From: Catenulispora sp. GP43
GTDB taxonomy: Bacteria > Actinomycetota > Actinomycetes > Streptomycetales > Catenulisporaceae
Length of the DNA: 53,327 bases
Assembly: GCF_041260665.1 (NCBI RefSeq)
Contig: NZ_JBGCCT010000047.1
Coordinates: 1-53,327 of the forward strand
Reading direction: 5' to 3'
A program made the translations under genes and the position numbers. Each line of letters opens with the position of its first letter. Position 1 is the stretch's first letter. Below the pieces are notes generated by a model. It saw only the letters and a list, made by a program, of their open reading frames with translations, had not been told where the DNA came from and searched no databases. Below, piece by piece: positions 15,653 to 24,947 of the stretch.

Positions 15653-18130
15653 GTGGAGCCAAGGTTCAATCGAGCCGGAGCGCAACTTCGAACCTTTGTC
15701 GACCGGGTAACGGCTTTCGCTGCGTTCCGCGAGGAGCAGGCTCGGAGCCGGGACGCGGTTCGCGTCCTCGACCTCGTGGGCGTCGGCGGGATCGGCAAGA
15801 CCCGGCTCCTTAAGGAACTCCGGGAGTCCGTGAAAGACGAAGCCCGAACCGCCCTGCTTGACCTTCAGGTCCCGGCCATGCGGCAACAGGAGGCTGCGCT
15901 CGCTGCGCTTCGCCGCGAACTCGGGCGTCAAGGACTGCGCTTCGACCGCTTTGATATCGCCTATGCAGTCCTCTGGCAGCGTCTGCATCCTCACCTGCAC
16001 ATCAGCCGAGCGGAGTTGCCGTTCGTCGAAGAGGGCTCGATCCTGACGACGGTCCTCGACGCGGCAACCGGAACACCTGTCTTCGGGACCGCGATGACCA
16101 TCCTGAAGATCATCAAAAAGGCCCAGCACCGGGCCCGCCAGCGCTATCGGATTCACGAGGACGAGAGGCTTAAGAGTCTTGATGACCTCGGGAACTCGGA
16201 ACTCGTCGACGCAATCACCTACTTCTTCGCAGCCGACCTGCGTGAGAACCTCGGAACGCAGTCGTTCGTGCTGTTCATCGACGCCTACGAGGCGCTTGTC
16301 CCTGAACCCGTACGGGTTGGTCGTGCTTCCAATGCCGACGTCTGGCTACGAGATCTGGTCGTCCAGTTGGACAAGTTTCTCGTCGTCGTCGCAAGTCGCG
16401 AGCCACTGGCGTGGGAGCAGCACAACACCGACTGGTCCAGCGTCGTCCGCTATGCACGAATCGACGCGCTCCCGATGGACGCGCGAATGGAGCTCTTGAC
16501 CTCATCAGGCATTGCCGACCCGATGGAAAGGGCCATGATCGCCGACGCAAGCGCAGGCGTGCCCTTCTACCTCCACCTGGCCATCGACACCCGAACTCAT
16601 ACTGGTCAGTCGACGCTGTCCATCGGTTCAAGGGAAGAAATCTTGCAGCGGTTCCTGCAACACGTTTCAGCCAACGAGATCCGGCTCCTGGAACTGCTCA
16701 GCACCGCCCGCACGTTCGACTTCGAGATCTTCAGGGAACTGGCGAATGCCTACTCGCTTCCGTCAGACCGACTGACCTGGGAGTCCGTGACTTCGTACTC
16801 CTTCGTCTACCCGGCTAGCTCAATGGGCTGCCGCCTCCACCAGCTCATGCGGGCCGAGCTCCGACGCCGGCTACCCAGCGCCGTCGAGAACGACATCGCG
16901 ACTCGGCTGGCGGCAATCTGGTCACGGCGCGCTGAAGAGACGGACGGCGACGGCACAGCTGAAACGGACCCAGGCCGCGCGCTCCGCGAAAGCATCTACT
17001 ACCGCCTCATCGCTGGCGACCTGGACGGCGAGCAGTTGCTGACGACGTCCGACCGGGCCTTCGAGGTCGGCGGACGGCAGGCCAGCGATGGCATTCGGCT
17101 CGACCTGGAAAATCATCTCGTCGACCGTGGTGGTAGCGGCGATCCTGACCTGGCCACGGCGGCGCTCGCCCTAGAAATCGAAGCGGCACGACTGCTTGGA
17201 GACGGCGCTCGTGCCCGATCCTTGACCGACGGTACCGATTGGCCGCTAGACACTTTCGCGGGCGCTCGCGGCGCGATCGATACGGCAAACGTCTTGCGTG
17301 TAGACGGGAAGACCTCGGACGCCTACGCGCTCTACAAGGATGTCTGGAATGCCGCCAACGGATCCGCGCACTGGCGCGCCGGCGCTTGGATGGTTGACCT
17401 CGACATCGCTCGTGGGCGGTTCAGCGAGGGGCTCGATCGCGCCGCAGAGATTCTCCGGGATTGCCCCGTAGACGACTACGGGACCCGCGCCACGATCCAA
17501 ACGTACATGCAAAACGGGTACCGCTTCACGGGCGACTTCGAGCAGGCATGGGTTCATCTGGCTCGCGCCGAGGCCGACTTTCAGAAGATCGACAACCGGG
17601 TAGGGCGTGCCAACATCCTCACCCTCAAGGCCGAAACGCTGTCTTTCACAGATCCGGTCGCAGCACTCGATGCCGCGGCCGAGGCCCTTGCAGCGAACAC
17701 GGACATTGGCTCCCGCACTTCGATCGGGAAATGCTACACAGCCATGGCTGTCGCGCTCACACAGCTCGACCGGTATGCCGAGGCTCAGGCGGCCCTCAAC
17801 ACCGCGTTCGACGAGCTCGAACGCGTCGGATACCGATCGGGACGTGCGAGAGCTGCGGTCTACCAGGCGTTCCTAGAAGCGCGGAACGGCGACCTTCGCA
17901 CCGCCGTTGACGCCGCACGTCGTGGGGCAGCCGGCCTCGAGGAGGCAGACGTTTACCCGACGGTTATCATTCTCGCCCAGCAGCTCATGCTTATCTTGGG
18001 GCTCGACGAGATTGACATCCGCCAAGCGTCAGAGCGCGCCCTCGCGCGAGTCTCCTATTCGGGCGGCTCAGCCCAACTCGTTGAGCGGCTCCATACCCTG
18101 GCGCAGCACCTCACGGGAGCTGCCGGTTAG
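15653..18130 (+). CDS. STAND-type P-loop NTPase with C-terminal helical repeats
   Basis: The protein has about 825 residues. The P-loop GVGGIGKTRLL is at residues 43-53, the Walker B FVLFIDAYEAL at about 208 and a sensor-like VVVASREPL at about 243. This is the NB-ARC/STAND pattern. From about residue 480 to the end it is helical, with TPR-like units such as GDFEQAWVHLARAEADF and DRYAEAQAALNTAFDEL. STAND proteins oligomerise on binding a ligand and switch on an effector; some are antiviral. Here no classic effector domain is visible at either end, so the output is unknown. The GTG at 15653 is preceded by CGAGGGGGG, so I prefer it to the TTG at 15557, which would add 32 residues. No partner gene lies beside it in the same direction. 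Confidence 0.75.
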   Translation: MEPRFNRAGAQLRTFVDRVTAFAAFREEQARSRDAVRVLDLVGVGGIGKTRLLKELRESVKDEARTALLDLQVPAMRQQEAALAALRRELGRQGLRFDRFDIAYAVLWQRLHPHLHISRAELPFVEEGSILTTVLDAATGTPVFGTAMTILKIIKKAQHRARQRYRIHEDERLKSLDDLGNSELVDAITYFFAADLRENLGTQSFVLFIDAYEALVPEPVRVGRASNADVWLRDLVVQLDKFLVVVASREPLAWEQHNTDWSSVVRYARIDALPMDARMELLTSSGIADPMERAMIADASAGVPFYLHLAIDTRTHTGQSTLSIGSREEILQRFLQHVSANEIRLLELLSTARTFDFEIFRELANAYSLPSDRLTWESVTSYSFVYPASSMGCRLHQLMRAELRRRLPSAVENDIATRLAAIWSRRAEETDGDGTAETDPGRALRESIYYRLIAGDLDGEQLLTTSDRAFEVGGRQASDGIRLDLENHLVDRGGSGDPDLATAALALEIEAARLLGDGARARSLTDGTDWPLDTFAGARGAIDTANVLRVDGKTSDAYALYKDVWNAANGSAHWRAGAWMVDLDIARGRFSEGLDRAAEILRDCPVDDYGTRATIQTYMQNGYRFTGDFEQAWVHLARAEADFQKIDNRVGRANILTLKAETLSFTDPVAALDAAAEALAANTDIGSRTSIGKCYTAMAVALTQLDRYAEAQAALNTAFDELERVGYRSGRARAAVYQAFLEARNGDLRTAVDAARRGAAGLEEADVYPTVIILAQQLMLILGLDEIDIRQASERALARVSYSGGSAQLVERLHTLAQHLTGAAG

Positions 18131-18230
18131 CACTCCGGCAGCGCTTGATGGTCAGGGTGGAGTCTAGCCTCGTCGCCGAAAATGCCGGCGCTGAGCGCGT
18201 TTCTGATGAAAACGGCGCTTGGTAGTCCAG
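18128..18230. repeat. Diverged dispersed repeat, copy 1
   Basis: From the stop codon of the STAND gene onward, about 95 bases align with the last bases of the window (53230-53327). Shared blocks are AGGGTGG, CGTCG, TGAGCGCGTTT, TGATGA and ACGGCGC, with roughly 75 percent identity by eye and a one-base gap. It looks like the end of a mobile element or another dispersed noncoding element. Confidence 0.55.
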
Positions 18231-18262
18231 CGATCGTGAACAGCAGTTGCTGGGATCCTGGT

Positions 18263-18973
18263 TTAGCGGTCCGGCACCCCGAACCCAAGTAGCCGGACTG
18301 CCAGCTCCGTCACCGACGTTACCTCGGGCCCCGCCCAACCGACAGCGCGTTCCGATGCATCGTGATCAGCCCAGTCGTTCGGTCGGAACAGAATCGCCTT
18401 CATGCCGACGCGCGCAGACCCAGCGATCTCATCGCCGCCACCATCACCGATGTACAAGCACTCCTCCTCCGCGACCTCAAGCCGCCGGGCCGCCGCTCTA
18501 AACAGAGCCGGATCGGGCTTCCGGGTGTGCTCTCGGCAAGAAAAGACCGCTGCATCGACCAATGTCGCGATTGGGAGCGCGTCCCAGATCGACGGCAACT
18601 CGATGCCGCAGTCGGTCACGAGGCCGATCCTGAGGCCGGCCTTCCTGAGCTGAGAGAGCCCATCAACCACGTCATCTCGGACGGCACAGACGGAGACGTA
18701 GCTCGTCAGCCGCTCGGCGACAGCTTGCCTAAGACTCTCCTTTGACGGACTGTAGCCGGCGTTTTCGGCAACCCGTTCGAAGAACGCAGCAAGGTCGTCG
18801 TCAACACCAAGCACGCGGTCGGAGTACGCGACGTCAACCGCCCGGATCCAGTCCGTACGTGGAATCCCGAGCAAGTCCGCCGTAGCGTGCTTCTCCGCAT
18901 CCCGCAGGCTCTTAGGCCGACTCGGCGTCAAGGTACCGAAGAAATCGAAAACCGCAGCGCGGACACGATGCAT
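18263..18973 (-). CDS. HAD-superfamily hydrolase
   Basis: HAD hydrolases act on phosphorylated small molecules through an aspartyl-phosphate. Motif I is FDFFGTLTP, with the nucleophile Asp at residue 10 from the ATG at 18973. Motif II is LVTDCGIE, motif III is the lysine in RKPDPALF and motif IV is IGDGGGDE. The cap lies between motifs I and II. The frame is open to 19036, but the ATG at 18973 puts motif I at the usual distance from the start. The substrate cannot be inferred. It converges on the STAND gene. Confidence 0.88.
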   Translation of the reverse strand: MHRVRAAVFDFFGTLTPSRPKSLRDAEKHATADLLGIPRTDWIRAVDVAYSDRVLGVDDDLAAFFERVAENAGYSPSKESLRQAVAERLTSYVSVCAVRDDVVDGLSQLRKAGLRIGLVTDCGIELPSIWDALPIATLVDAAVFSCREHTRKPDPALFRAAARRLEVAEEECLYIGDGGGDEIAGSARVGMKAILFRPNDWADHDASERAVGWAGPEVTSVTELAVRLLGFGVPDR

Positions 18974-19140
18974 GGCACAGAGCGTACGGCACTTAAGGCT
19001 CCAATGGCCGATCGCCAGCTCGTAAGGCGCTTGCATCTACGAAACACGGAGGACGTCCCGGATCTCGTGGAACTTGGATAGTGGTCCCCACCGACATTCG
19101 CTAAGTGGTAGATCGGGTGGAACACCACATTCAATCCGAT

Positions 19141-20022
19141 ATGCGGGGGACCGCCGTGAAGAAGGCCGTACCCAACCTGCGCCTGGTCGCCGATGCCGAC
19201 ACGGCAAGCGGGCCTGCGGAACTGCCCCTCGAGCTGCCTGGGGTATTCAGCGACATCGCCGCCGTGGCCCGAACGACCTGCTGGCGATGAGCATGGCCGC
19301 CGGGGTGACAGGCGATGTTAGACGCCGAGGTCGAGCAGCTGGTCAGGCCCCGTGGCAAGCACGACGCCGGGCGCATTGCGGTGCTTCACGGCCGCAAGCG
19401 CGGCTCGGTCGAGTTGGGCAACCGGCCGGTTCAGGTCACCCGGCCGCTGGTGCGCAGCGTCGACGGCGCCGAGGTCCAGCTCCAGCCCTACAAGCCGTTC
19501 GCTGCCGAAGACCAGCTCTCGGCGGTCATCATGGAGAAGATGTTGGCCGGGGTAGCGACCAGGCGGCATGCCTGCACGCTGGAGCCGGTCGGCACCAGGG
19601 TGGGGACACGGCGAAGTCCACGTGCTGGTCAGCGGCCTCCCACCGGTTCGTCGCGGCGACAAAGACCGCGCTGGCTGAGTTGCTGGCCGCTGACCGTCCC
19701 GGGCTGGACATCAAGGTCCTCATGATCGGCGGGGTGCACATCGGCGACCACTGCATGGTCGTGGCGCGCCCGGGATCGGCGCTGACGGCACCAAGACCCG
19801 ACTGGTCCTGTGGAAAAACGCTGCGGAGAGCACCGCCGTGGTGAAGTCGCTGCTGGCAGATTTGGTCGAGCGCGGGGTGTCCGCCGGGGGCAGGCTGCTG
19901 CCCTCGTTGACGGCGGCAAGGCACCGTCCGCCGGGCTCGCCAGCAGTGAGCCGGGCAGCGGATTGTGGACCTTTGGCTTATGGCGCTAGCGCTCATAGAG
20001 CTGTGGCTGATCCACGAATCTG
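19141..20022 (+). pseudogene. Decayed IS256/Mutator-family transposase
   Basis: Pieces of one transposase are found in several frames. Frame 1 begins at 19141 with MRGTAVKKAVPNLRLVADAD. A second frame from 19315 gives the section ending in KMLAGVATRRHACTLEPVG. A third from about 19640 gives RFVAATKTALAELLAADRPG and the first catalytic Asp region, MIGGVHIGDHCMVV. A last piece after 19838 gives VVKSLLADLVERG. At least three frameshifts are needed to join them, and the C-terminal third with the catalytic Glu is missing. It is a relic, marking this part as mobile DNA. Confidence 0.78.
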
Positions 20023-20562
20023 TTAGGTATCGAGGCGTCCGGCGGCGCGAAGGAGCCGTGGAGGGCGGCCGTTGTTAACCATCTGATGCAATAACGCGAA
20101 GCCCTCATTCTTGCTGATGAGAGTCTTGTTGACCGCAGCTTCTATAAGATTGCCCGTTGTGCGCGTGGTGATGCCATTTCGACTCGCATAGCGCAATGAT
20201 TCGAGGTCGTCTGAGATCCACCATGACCCGGCGTATTCGTGCCAGGTGAGGATCACGTGGCAGGTCTGGGCCTCTCCGAGGTGCCTGAGCGGCTGGTGCA
20301 GGGTGCCGCCGAAGACTGCGCGGCGCGCTCGTTCGATCTGCAGGATGTCGTCGGGATCGGTGATCTCAATCGGTTCGCCGAGCAGGTGCCCGTTGGCGAG
20401 GTCACCGAGCGCGGGGACGAAACGCGCAGACATCGACGACTCGTTCGCGACCGCATCGGTCCAGCGACCGAGGCCCTCTAGGAGGGATTCGAGTAGATCA
20501 AGGCGGTTTACCGCACCGAAGTTACACAGAACCGTGTTGTCCGGAAAAAGGAATCTGGTCAT
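20023..20562 (-). CDS. PIN-like domain protein, partner of the XRE/ImmA regulator
   Basis: The 179-residue protein starts MTRFLFPDNTVLCNFG, the opening beta-strand and Asp of a PIN-like nuclease fold. Further acidic residues (WISDDLESLRYA, about residue 120) fit the rest of the active site. Its start overlaps the end of the regulator-protease gene by four bases. PIN proteins paired with XRE-ImmA/IrrE genes are known in other islands and are usually taken as toxin or effector modules. Next to a DISARM operon it could be an additional effector or a guard. Nuclease activity is inferred. Confidence 0.62.
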   Translation of the reverse strand: MTRFLFPDNTVLCNFGAVNRLDLLESLLEGLGRWTDAVANESSMSARFVPALGDLANGHLLGEPIEITDPDDILQIERARRAVFGGTLHQPLRHLGEAQTCHVILTWHEYAGSWWISDDLESLRYASRNGITTRTTGNLIEAAVNKTLISKNEGFALLHQMVNNGRPPRLLRAAGRLDT

Positions 20563-21662
20563 CTGGCCTCGGGCGCTCCCTCGGTCGATTCGAGTTCGTG
20601 CCTGAGTTCATCCACATCCCGGTCCAGCAGATTAGCGTACGGACGCAGTGTCGCCGCGCCAGCCTCGTATGCCGAATAGCAGTCCTGCGCGAGCAACCGC
20701 GGGACGCGTGGAGCTGCGGCTTCGACCACGTGCTGGGCAAAGCGTGTGCCGAATCCGGCGAGTCGCGCGGCCTCTGCGCTGGTCGTCCGCTTGAATCGGT
20801 CGCAGGACCCTGCATCGATCAGCCGCAGCTTGAGCAATCGGTATGCCAGCGTCGAGGGACTGACACCGAATTCGCACACCATCTCCGCAAATGACCGCTC
20901 TGTCAATGCTGCCTGGCCTACGGCGGATCGAATGCGTGCCTCAGGCATCAGGAACTCAGACGCGAAGGCGTTAGCACGCATCTCACTCGGTTCCCGCGCC
21001 CGGTCACGATCGTAGACATCGGGGTCGACGTGAATTTCCTGGTCGTCTCCGGCGAGTAGGTGGCCGAGTTCGTGCGCGAGGGTGAACCTCTGCCGGGTCG
21101 GCGTCCGCGATGTGGCGAGGACGATCAATTTGACGTCCGGGGTACAGGCAGCCAGACCGTCGAACCCGGCGCCCAGCTCGACAATGGTCACGTCCGCCCC
21201 GAAAACATCTTCAATCGCGGTAGCCAGTGTGCCCGTATCGACCGTGTCCCCCGCCCCCTGCATCCGTGCCCGTGCCTGAACAGCGAGAACGCGTCCTTGT
21301 TCGTCGTATCTGCCCTTGGCAACCGTGACGACGGACTGCCATGTCCGGCCATAGCCGAGCGCAGTCATATCGCTTCGCAGTGCACTGTATCGCTCGGCGG
21401 CTGCGAGGGCAGCCTCCGCGCTGCCTCCGGTCCCGCGTGCGGCTGTGGCCGCCAGGGGTGACTGCTCGCCAGTGATGAGCCAGTCCACGGTGACGTCGCA
21501 CTCTTCGGCGATTCGGGCGAGGTCGAGGGAGGAGAACCGGCGCGTGCCGGTGATCGATTTGGAGAATTTGGACTCGTCGAGCCCGATGCGCCGGGCGAAC
21601 TCGCGGCGTGTCGCACCGGACGCTGCTACGAGGTCGAGTACGCGTTCGGAGAGACTGGGCAT
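20559..21662 (-). CDS. XRE-family regulator fused to an ImmA/IrrE metalloprotease
   Basis: The N-terminal 60 or so residues form a Cro/C1-type helix-turn-helix (TRREFARRIGLDESKFSKS). The middle of the 367-residue protein has the zinc-protease motif FTLAHELGHLLAG (about residue 197), with a downstream acidic helix EMRANAFASEFLMPE that supplies the third ligand. Such proteins repress a nearby operon and relieve repression by cleavage when a stress signal arrives. It faces away from the DISARM operon with a perfect palindrome between them, only 18 bases from this start codon, so it probably controls both itself and DISARM. It forms one unit with the PIN-like gene. Confidence 0.85.
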   Translation of the reverse strand: MPSLSERVLDLVAASGATRREFARRIGLDESKFSKSITGTRRFSSLDLARIAEECDVTVDWLITGEQSPLAATAARGTGGSAEAALAAAERYSALRSDMTALGYGRTWQSVVTVAKGRYDEQGRVLAVQARARMQGAGDTVDTGTLATAIEDVFGADVTIVELGAGFDGLAACTPDVKLIVLATSRTPTRQRFTLAHELGHLLAGDDQEIHVDPDVYDRDRAREPSEMRANAFASEFLMPEARIRSAVGQAALTERSFAEMVCEFGVSPSTLAYRLLKLRLIDAGSCDRFKRTTSAEAARLAGFGTRFAQHVVEAAAPRVPRLLAQDCYSAYEAGAATLRPYANLLDRDVDELRHELESTEGAPEAR

Positions 21663-21680
21663 GAGAGCAGCCTAGCGACC

Positions 21681-21701
21681 GCCTTGCGAAAATCGCAAGG
21701 C
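21681..21701. promoter_or_regulatory. Perfect 21-bp palindrome, likely operator between DISARM and its XRE regulator
   Basis: The arms GCCTTGCGA and TCGCAAGGC are perfectly complementary and separated by AAA. The site lies in the 81-base gap between the divergent regulator gene (start 21662) and drmD (start 21744). Size, symmetry and place are those of a binding site for an XRE dimer. Confidence 0.75.
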
Positions 21702-21743
21702 TGCTGGAGGATGAAGCCTCGGGCAGCGATGAGGGGAGATTCC

Positions 21744-24700
21744 GTGACAGCCGCGGCGGAAGCCACGCAGGACACCACAGGCGGGATGCCGCCTGTGCCG
21801 GAACCGGGGCAGATCGTCACCGTGCGAGGCGCGACCTGGGCGGTGGCCGATGTGCGCCGGCAAGGACTCCCGCGCAGCCCCGCCGACGAGGCACAGCCAG
21901 GTCTGTCACACACAGTGAGCCTTCAGTCCCTTGCAGAAGACCGTCTGGGGCAGGAGCTGACAGTCGTGTGGGAGCTGGAGGTGGGGCACACGGTGGCGCC
22001 GGACCAAGGGCTACCGCAACGCGTCAGCCCCGACTCCTTCGACGATCCGAACACCCTTGCCGCCTTCGTCGATGCCGTCCGCTGGGGAGCGGTGACCTCT
22101 GCCGACGCGAATTCCTACCAGGCTCCGTTCCGCAGCGGCGCGAACGTCGAGGCCTACCAGCTTGAGCCGCTACGCCGAGCGCTCCAGTCATCACGGACAA
22201 ACCTGCTGCTCGCGGATGATGTCGGGCTCGGCAAGACAATCGAGGCCGGCTTGGTCGTCCAGGAGCTGCTTCTGCGTCATCGCGCTCGCTCGGTGGTGAT
22301 CGTCTGCCCCCCGAGCCTGGCCCGCAAGTGGCAGGACGAGATGCTCGAGAAATTCGGCCTCGACTTCGTCGTCGTGAACAGTGAGTTGCTCGCTCGGGTC
22401 CGCCGGACCCACGGCCTGGCGGCGAACCCGTTCCGACTCTACCCGCGGGTGATCGTGAGCATGGCGTGGCTGCCGTCGCTGCGTGCCCAGCGGCTGTTGC
22501 GCGACGTCTTCGCCGATGTCGCGGACACCGCTTCGGCTCGGCGTTTCGCCTTCGACATACTCGTCGTCGACGAGGCTCATCACGTCGCCCCTGCCAGCCC
22601 GAACACGGCTCCAGGTCAACGCGGCTATGCGGTGGACAGCCAGCGCACAATCGCCACAAAGGCGCTCGCGGACAAGTGCGAGCACCGGCTCTTCCTCAGT
22701 GCCACCCCACATAACGGTTACACGGAGTCATTTACCGCGCTTATGGCGATGATCGACGGCCGGCGGTTCAGCCGTGGTGCGAACCTCGACGAGCGGGCAC
22801 TGGGCGATGTGGCCATCCGGCGCCTCAAGACCGACCTGCCGGACAAAGGTTTCCAGCCCCGCGAACTGCACACCATTCCGTTCACGCCCGGAAACAGCGA
22901 ACAGACACAGTTCGAGCTGCTACATCGCATCCTGACCGACAGCGCCGAAGCGAACGGGACGAAGAACTCCGGCGGCATGGCCGGGATGCTTCTAAAGAAG
23001 CGATTCCTGTCGAGTCCCTGGTCGTTCGCCCGCACCCTGGAGTTGTACAAGGATGCGCCCGAAACCGGGTACCAGCCGCGTTTGGACGACGATGAGGACT
23101 ACTACGCCGAGGTCCTGGGCAGCGGCCAGTCCGACGAGGAAGAGGGCGATGTCGAGCACCCAGAGTTCACCGCGCTGCGGCAGAGCAAAGCCACCGATCC
23201 ATTGATCACTGCGCCGACCGGCGCAATTGAGAAGCTCATCGACTGGGGCTCGGGGTTCGAGCACAGAGCCGACGCAAAGTTGGAGGCTTTGATCGCCTTC
23301 TTGGACGGCGTGTGCCGGCCCGATGGGGAGATCTGGACCCGTGAGCGCGTCGTCGTCTTCACGGAATACGCCGCCACTCTCGACTGGATCGCTGGTGTAT
23401 TGATCCAGCGCGGCTACCGTGACGTGCTTGCGACGATCCAAGGCAGCACGCACTCCGACGACCGAGAGCTGATCCGCTCGCAATTCACCGCCGATCCGGC
23501 CAAACACCCGGTGCGGGTGTTGCTCGCGACCGACTCGGCCGGCGAAGGTATCGACTTGCAGACCTACTGCTTCCGGCTGGTCAACTTCGATATTCCGTTC
23601 AATCCATCGCGGCTGGAACAGCGCATCGGCCGGATCGACCGGTACGGGCAGCCGAACCCCCCGCAGATCTATAGCTTCTCGGTCGTCGACAACGCTTCTC
23701 AATATGCGAAGGATCTGAAGGCCCTGGTGGAGCGGGTCGTCGTGAAGATCGGAACTGTTGGGGACGACCTTGGGTCTGTCAACGAGGTTGTAGACAACGA
23801 TGTGCGTAGCTACTTCGTCCCGTCTGCAGCCGGCCGCAAGACCAAGCCTGCCCCAGCGGACTCTAACGAGAGCGGCAACGCGGTCATCACCCGCGTGCTC
23901 GCCGGTGGGTTGGCGCTCAACCGCCAACTCACCGAATTATCGCGCAACTACGCCGAGCGCAAGAGCGAGATGCACCTGACCGCTTTCAACGCGCGACGCG
24001 TCGTGGAAACCGCGCTCGAGCTAACGGCTCAACCTCCACTTATTGCGGACGACTCCTTCGCGGAAGACACCGACGCGCCTGTCTACCGTATTCCCGGGCT
24101 GAGCGCAGCCTGGCAACCGGCGTTGCGTGGCCTGGATACACGTCTGGAACCGGGCGTCCCCCGGCCCATAACCTTCGACGACGCAGTCGACCTGAACTCC
24201 AATGAGCTGGTGTACATCCACCTGGGTCACGCGCTCATGCAGCGTTCCACCCGAATCCTGCGCAGCGCGCTTTTCGACGTCGACGCCAGCGTCAACAGGG
24301 TGACCGCCGTCGTGGCGGAGGGGCTACCGGAATCGTGCGTGGCCGCGGTCTCACGCCTGGTCCTCGTCGGACGCGGCGGCCTGCGTCTACACGAAGAGGT
24401 TTTCCTCACTGGGATCCGGCTGCACGGCAATGCCATGGCCGAAGCCAAGGTTGAAGCGGTGCTCGACGAAACCCTCGACGCGCAGAATCTGGACCTCGCC
24501 GGTCGCGATGTCCGGAAGGCAGTCACCGAAATGTGGAATGCCCCGGACTCCCGGCTACGCAATCGACTGCTGACTGCAATGTCACGCAAGGCCGACAGCC
24601 GTCAGCAGCAGGTCACCGAGGCGCTGGAAGCCCGGCGCGATGCGGACGTCACCCGCGTGCAGGAGATCTTCGCAGCGTTCCGCACCAACCTGCGTGAATC

Positions 24701-24947
24701 CAGGGAACGCTTGAACCAAGAGATCCTCTCGCAGGAAGAAATGCTGTTCACCGATGACCAGCAGGCGCAGCGGCGGCGTGACTTGCGCGCGATCGAAGAC
24801 CGGCTGGTCGGCCTCGGCGATGAGGAGCAACGCGAGATCGCCGCGATTCGTGAGCGCTACCGGGATATCCGGCCGCACGTCTCGGCGGCGGCCATCGTCT
24901 TCGCCATCACACCGGCTGACGCCGAGAGCGGAAGGGTCAAGGCATGA
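21744..24947 (+). CDS. drmD: DISARM SNF2-family helicase DrmD
   Basis: DrmD is the SNF2-like ATPase that marks class 1 DISARM. The protein has about 1067 residues. Walker A lies in LLADDVGLGKTIEAGLV (about residue 157), DEAH in ILVVDEAHHVAP (about 273), and the C-terminal helicase half has ATDSAGEGIDLQTYC (about 595) and QRIGRIDRYGQ (about 625). A long C-terminal part is helical and charged. The frame is open from a TTG at 21684, but that lies inside the operator palindrome; the GTG at 21744 has GAGGGGAGA at the right distance. The stop overlaps the next start as ATGA. It is the first gene of the five-gene operon. Confidence 0.93.
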   Translation: MTAAAEATQDTTGGMPPVPEPGQIVTVRGATWAVADVRRQGLPRSPADEAQPGLSHTVSLQSLAEDRLGQELTVVWELEVGHTVAPDQGLPQRVSPDSFDDPNTLAAFVDAVRWGAVTSADANSYQAPFRSGANVEAYQLEPLRRALQSSRTNLLLADDVGLGKTIEAGLVVQELLLRHRARSVVIVCPPSLARKWQDEMLEKFGLDFVVVNSELLARVRRTHGLAANPFRLYPRVIVSMAWLPSLRAQRLLRDVFADVADTASARRFAFDILVVDEAHHVAPASPNTAPGQRGYAVDSQRTIATKALADKCEHRLFLSATPHNGYTESFTALMAMIDGRRFSRGANLDERALGDVAIRRLKTDLPDKGFQPRELHTIPFTPGNSEQTQFELLHRILTDSAEANGTKNSGGMAGMLLKKRFLSSPWSFARTLELYKDAPETGYQPRLDDDEDYYAEVLGSGQSDEEEGDVEHPEFTALRQSKATDPLITAPTGAIEKLIDWGSGFEHRADAKLEALIAFLDGVCRPDGEIWTRERVVVFTEYAATLDWIAGVLIQRGYRDVLATIQGSTHSDDRELIRSQFTADPAKHPVRVLLATDSAGEGIDLQTYCFRLVNFDIPFNPSRLEQRIGRIDRYGQPNPPQIYSFSVVDNASQYAKDLKALVERVVVKIGTVGDDLGSVNEVVDNDVRSYFVPSAAGRKTKPAPADSNESGNAVITRVLAGGLALNRQLTELSRNYAERKSEMHLTAFNARRVVETALELTAQPPLIADDSFAEDTDAPVYRIPGLSAAWQPALRGLDTRLEPGVPRPITFDDAVDLNSNELVYIHLGHALMQRSTRILRSALFDVDASVNRVTAVVAEGLPESCVAAVSRLVLVGRGGLRLHEEVFLTGIRLHGNAMAEAKVEAVLDETLDAQNLDLAGRDVRKAVTEMWNAPDSRLRNRLLTAMSRKADSRQQQVTEALEARRDADVTRVQEIFAAFRTNLRESRERLNQEILSQEEMLFTDDQQAQRRRDLRAIEDRLVGLGDEEQREIAAIRERYRDIRPHVSAAAIVFAITPADAESGRVKA

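Noticed and set aside
22992-23927. Minus-strand frames of 311 and 520 codons opposite drmD and drmMI
   Set aside because: High-GC shadow frames; the plus-strand genes have complete motifs.
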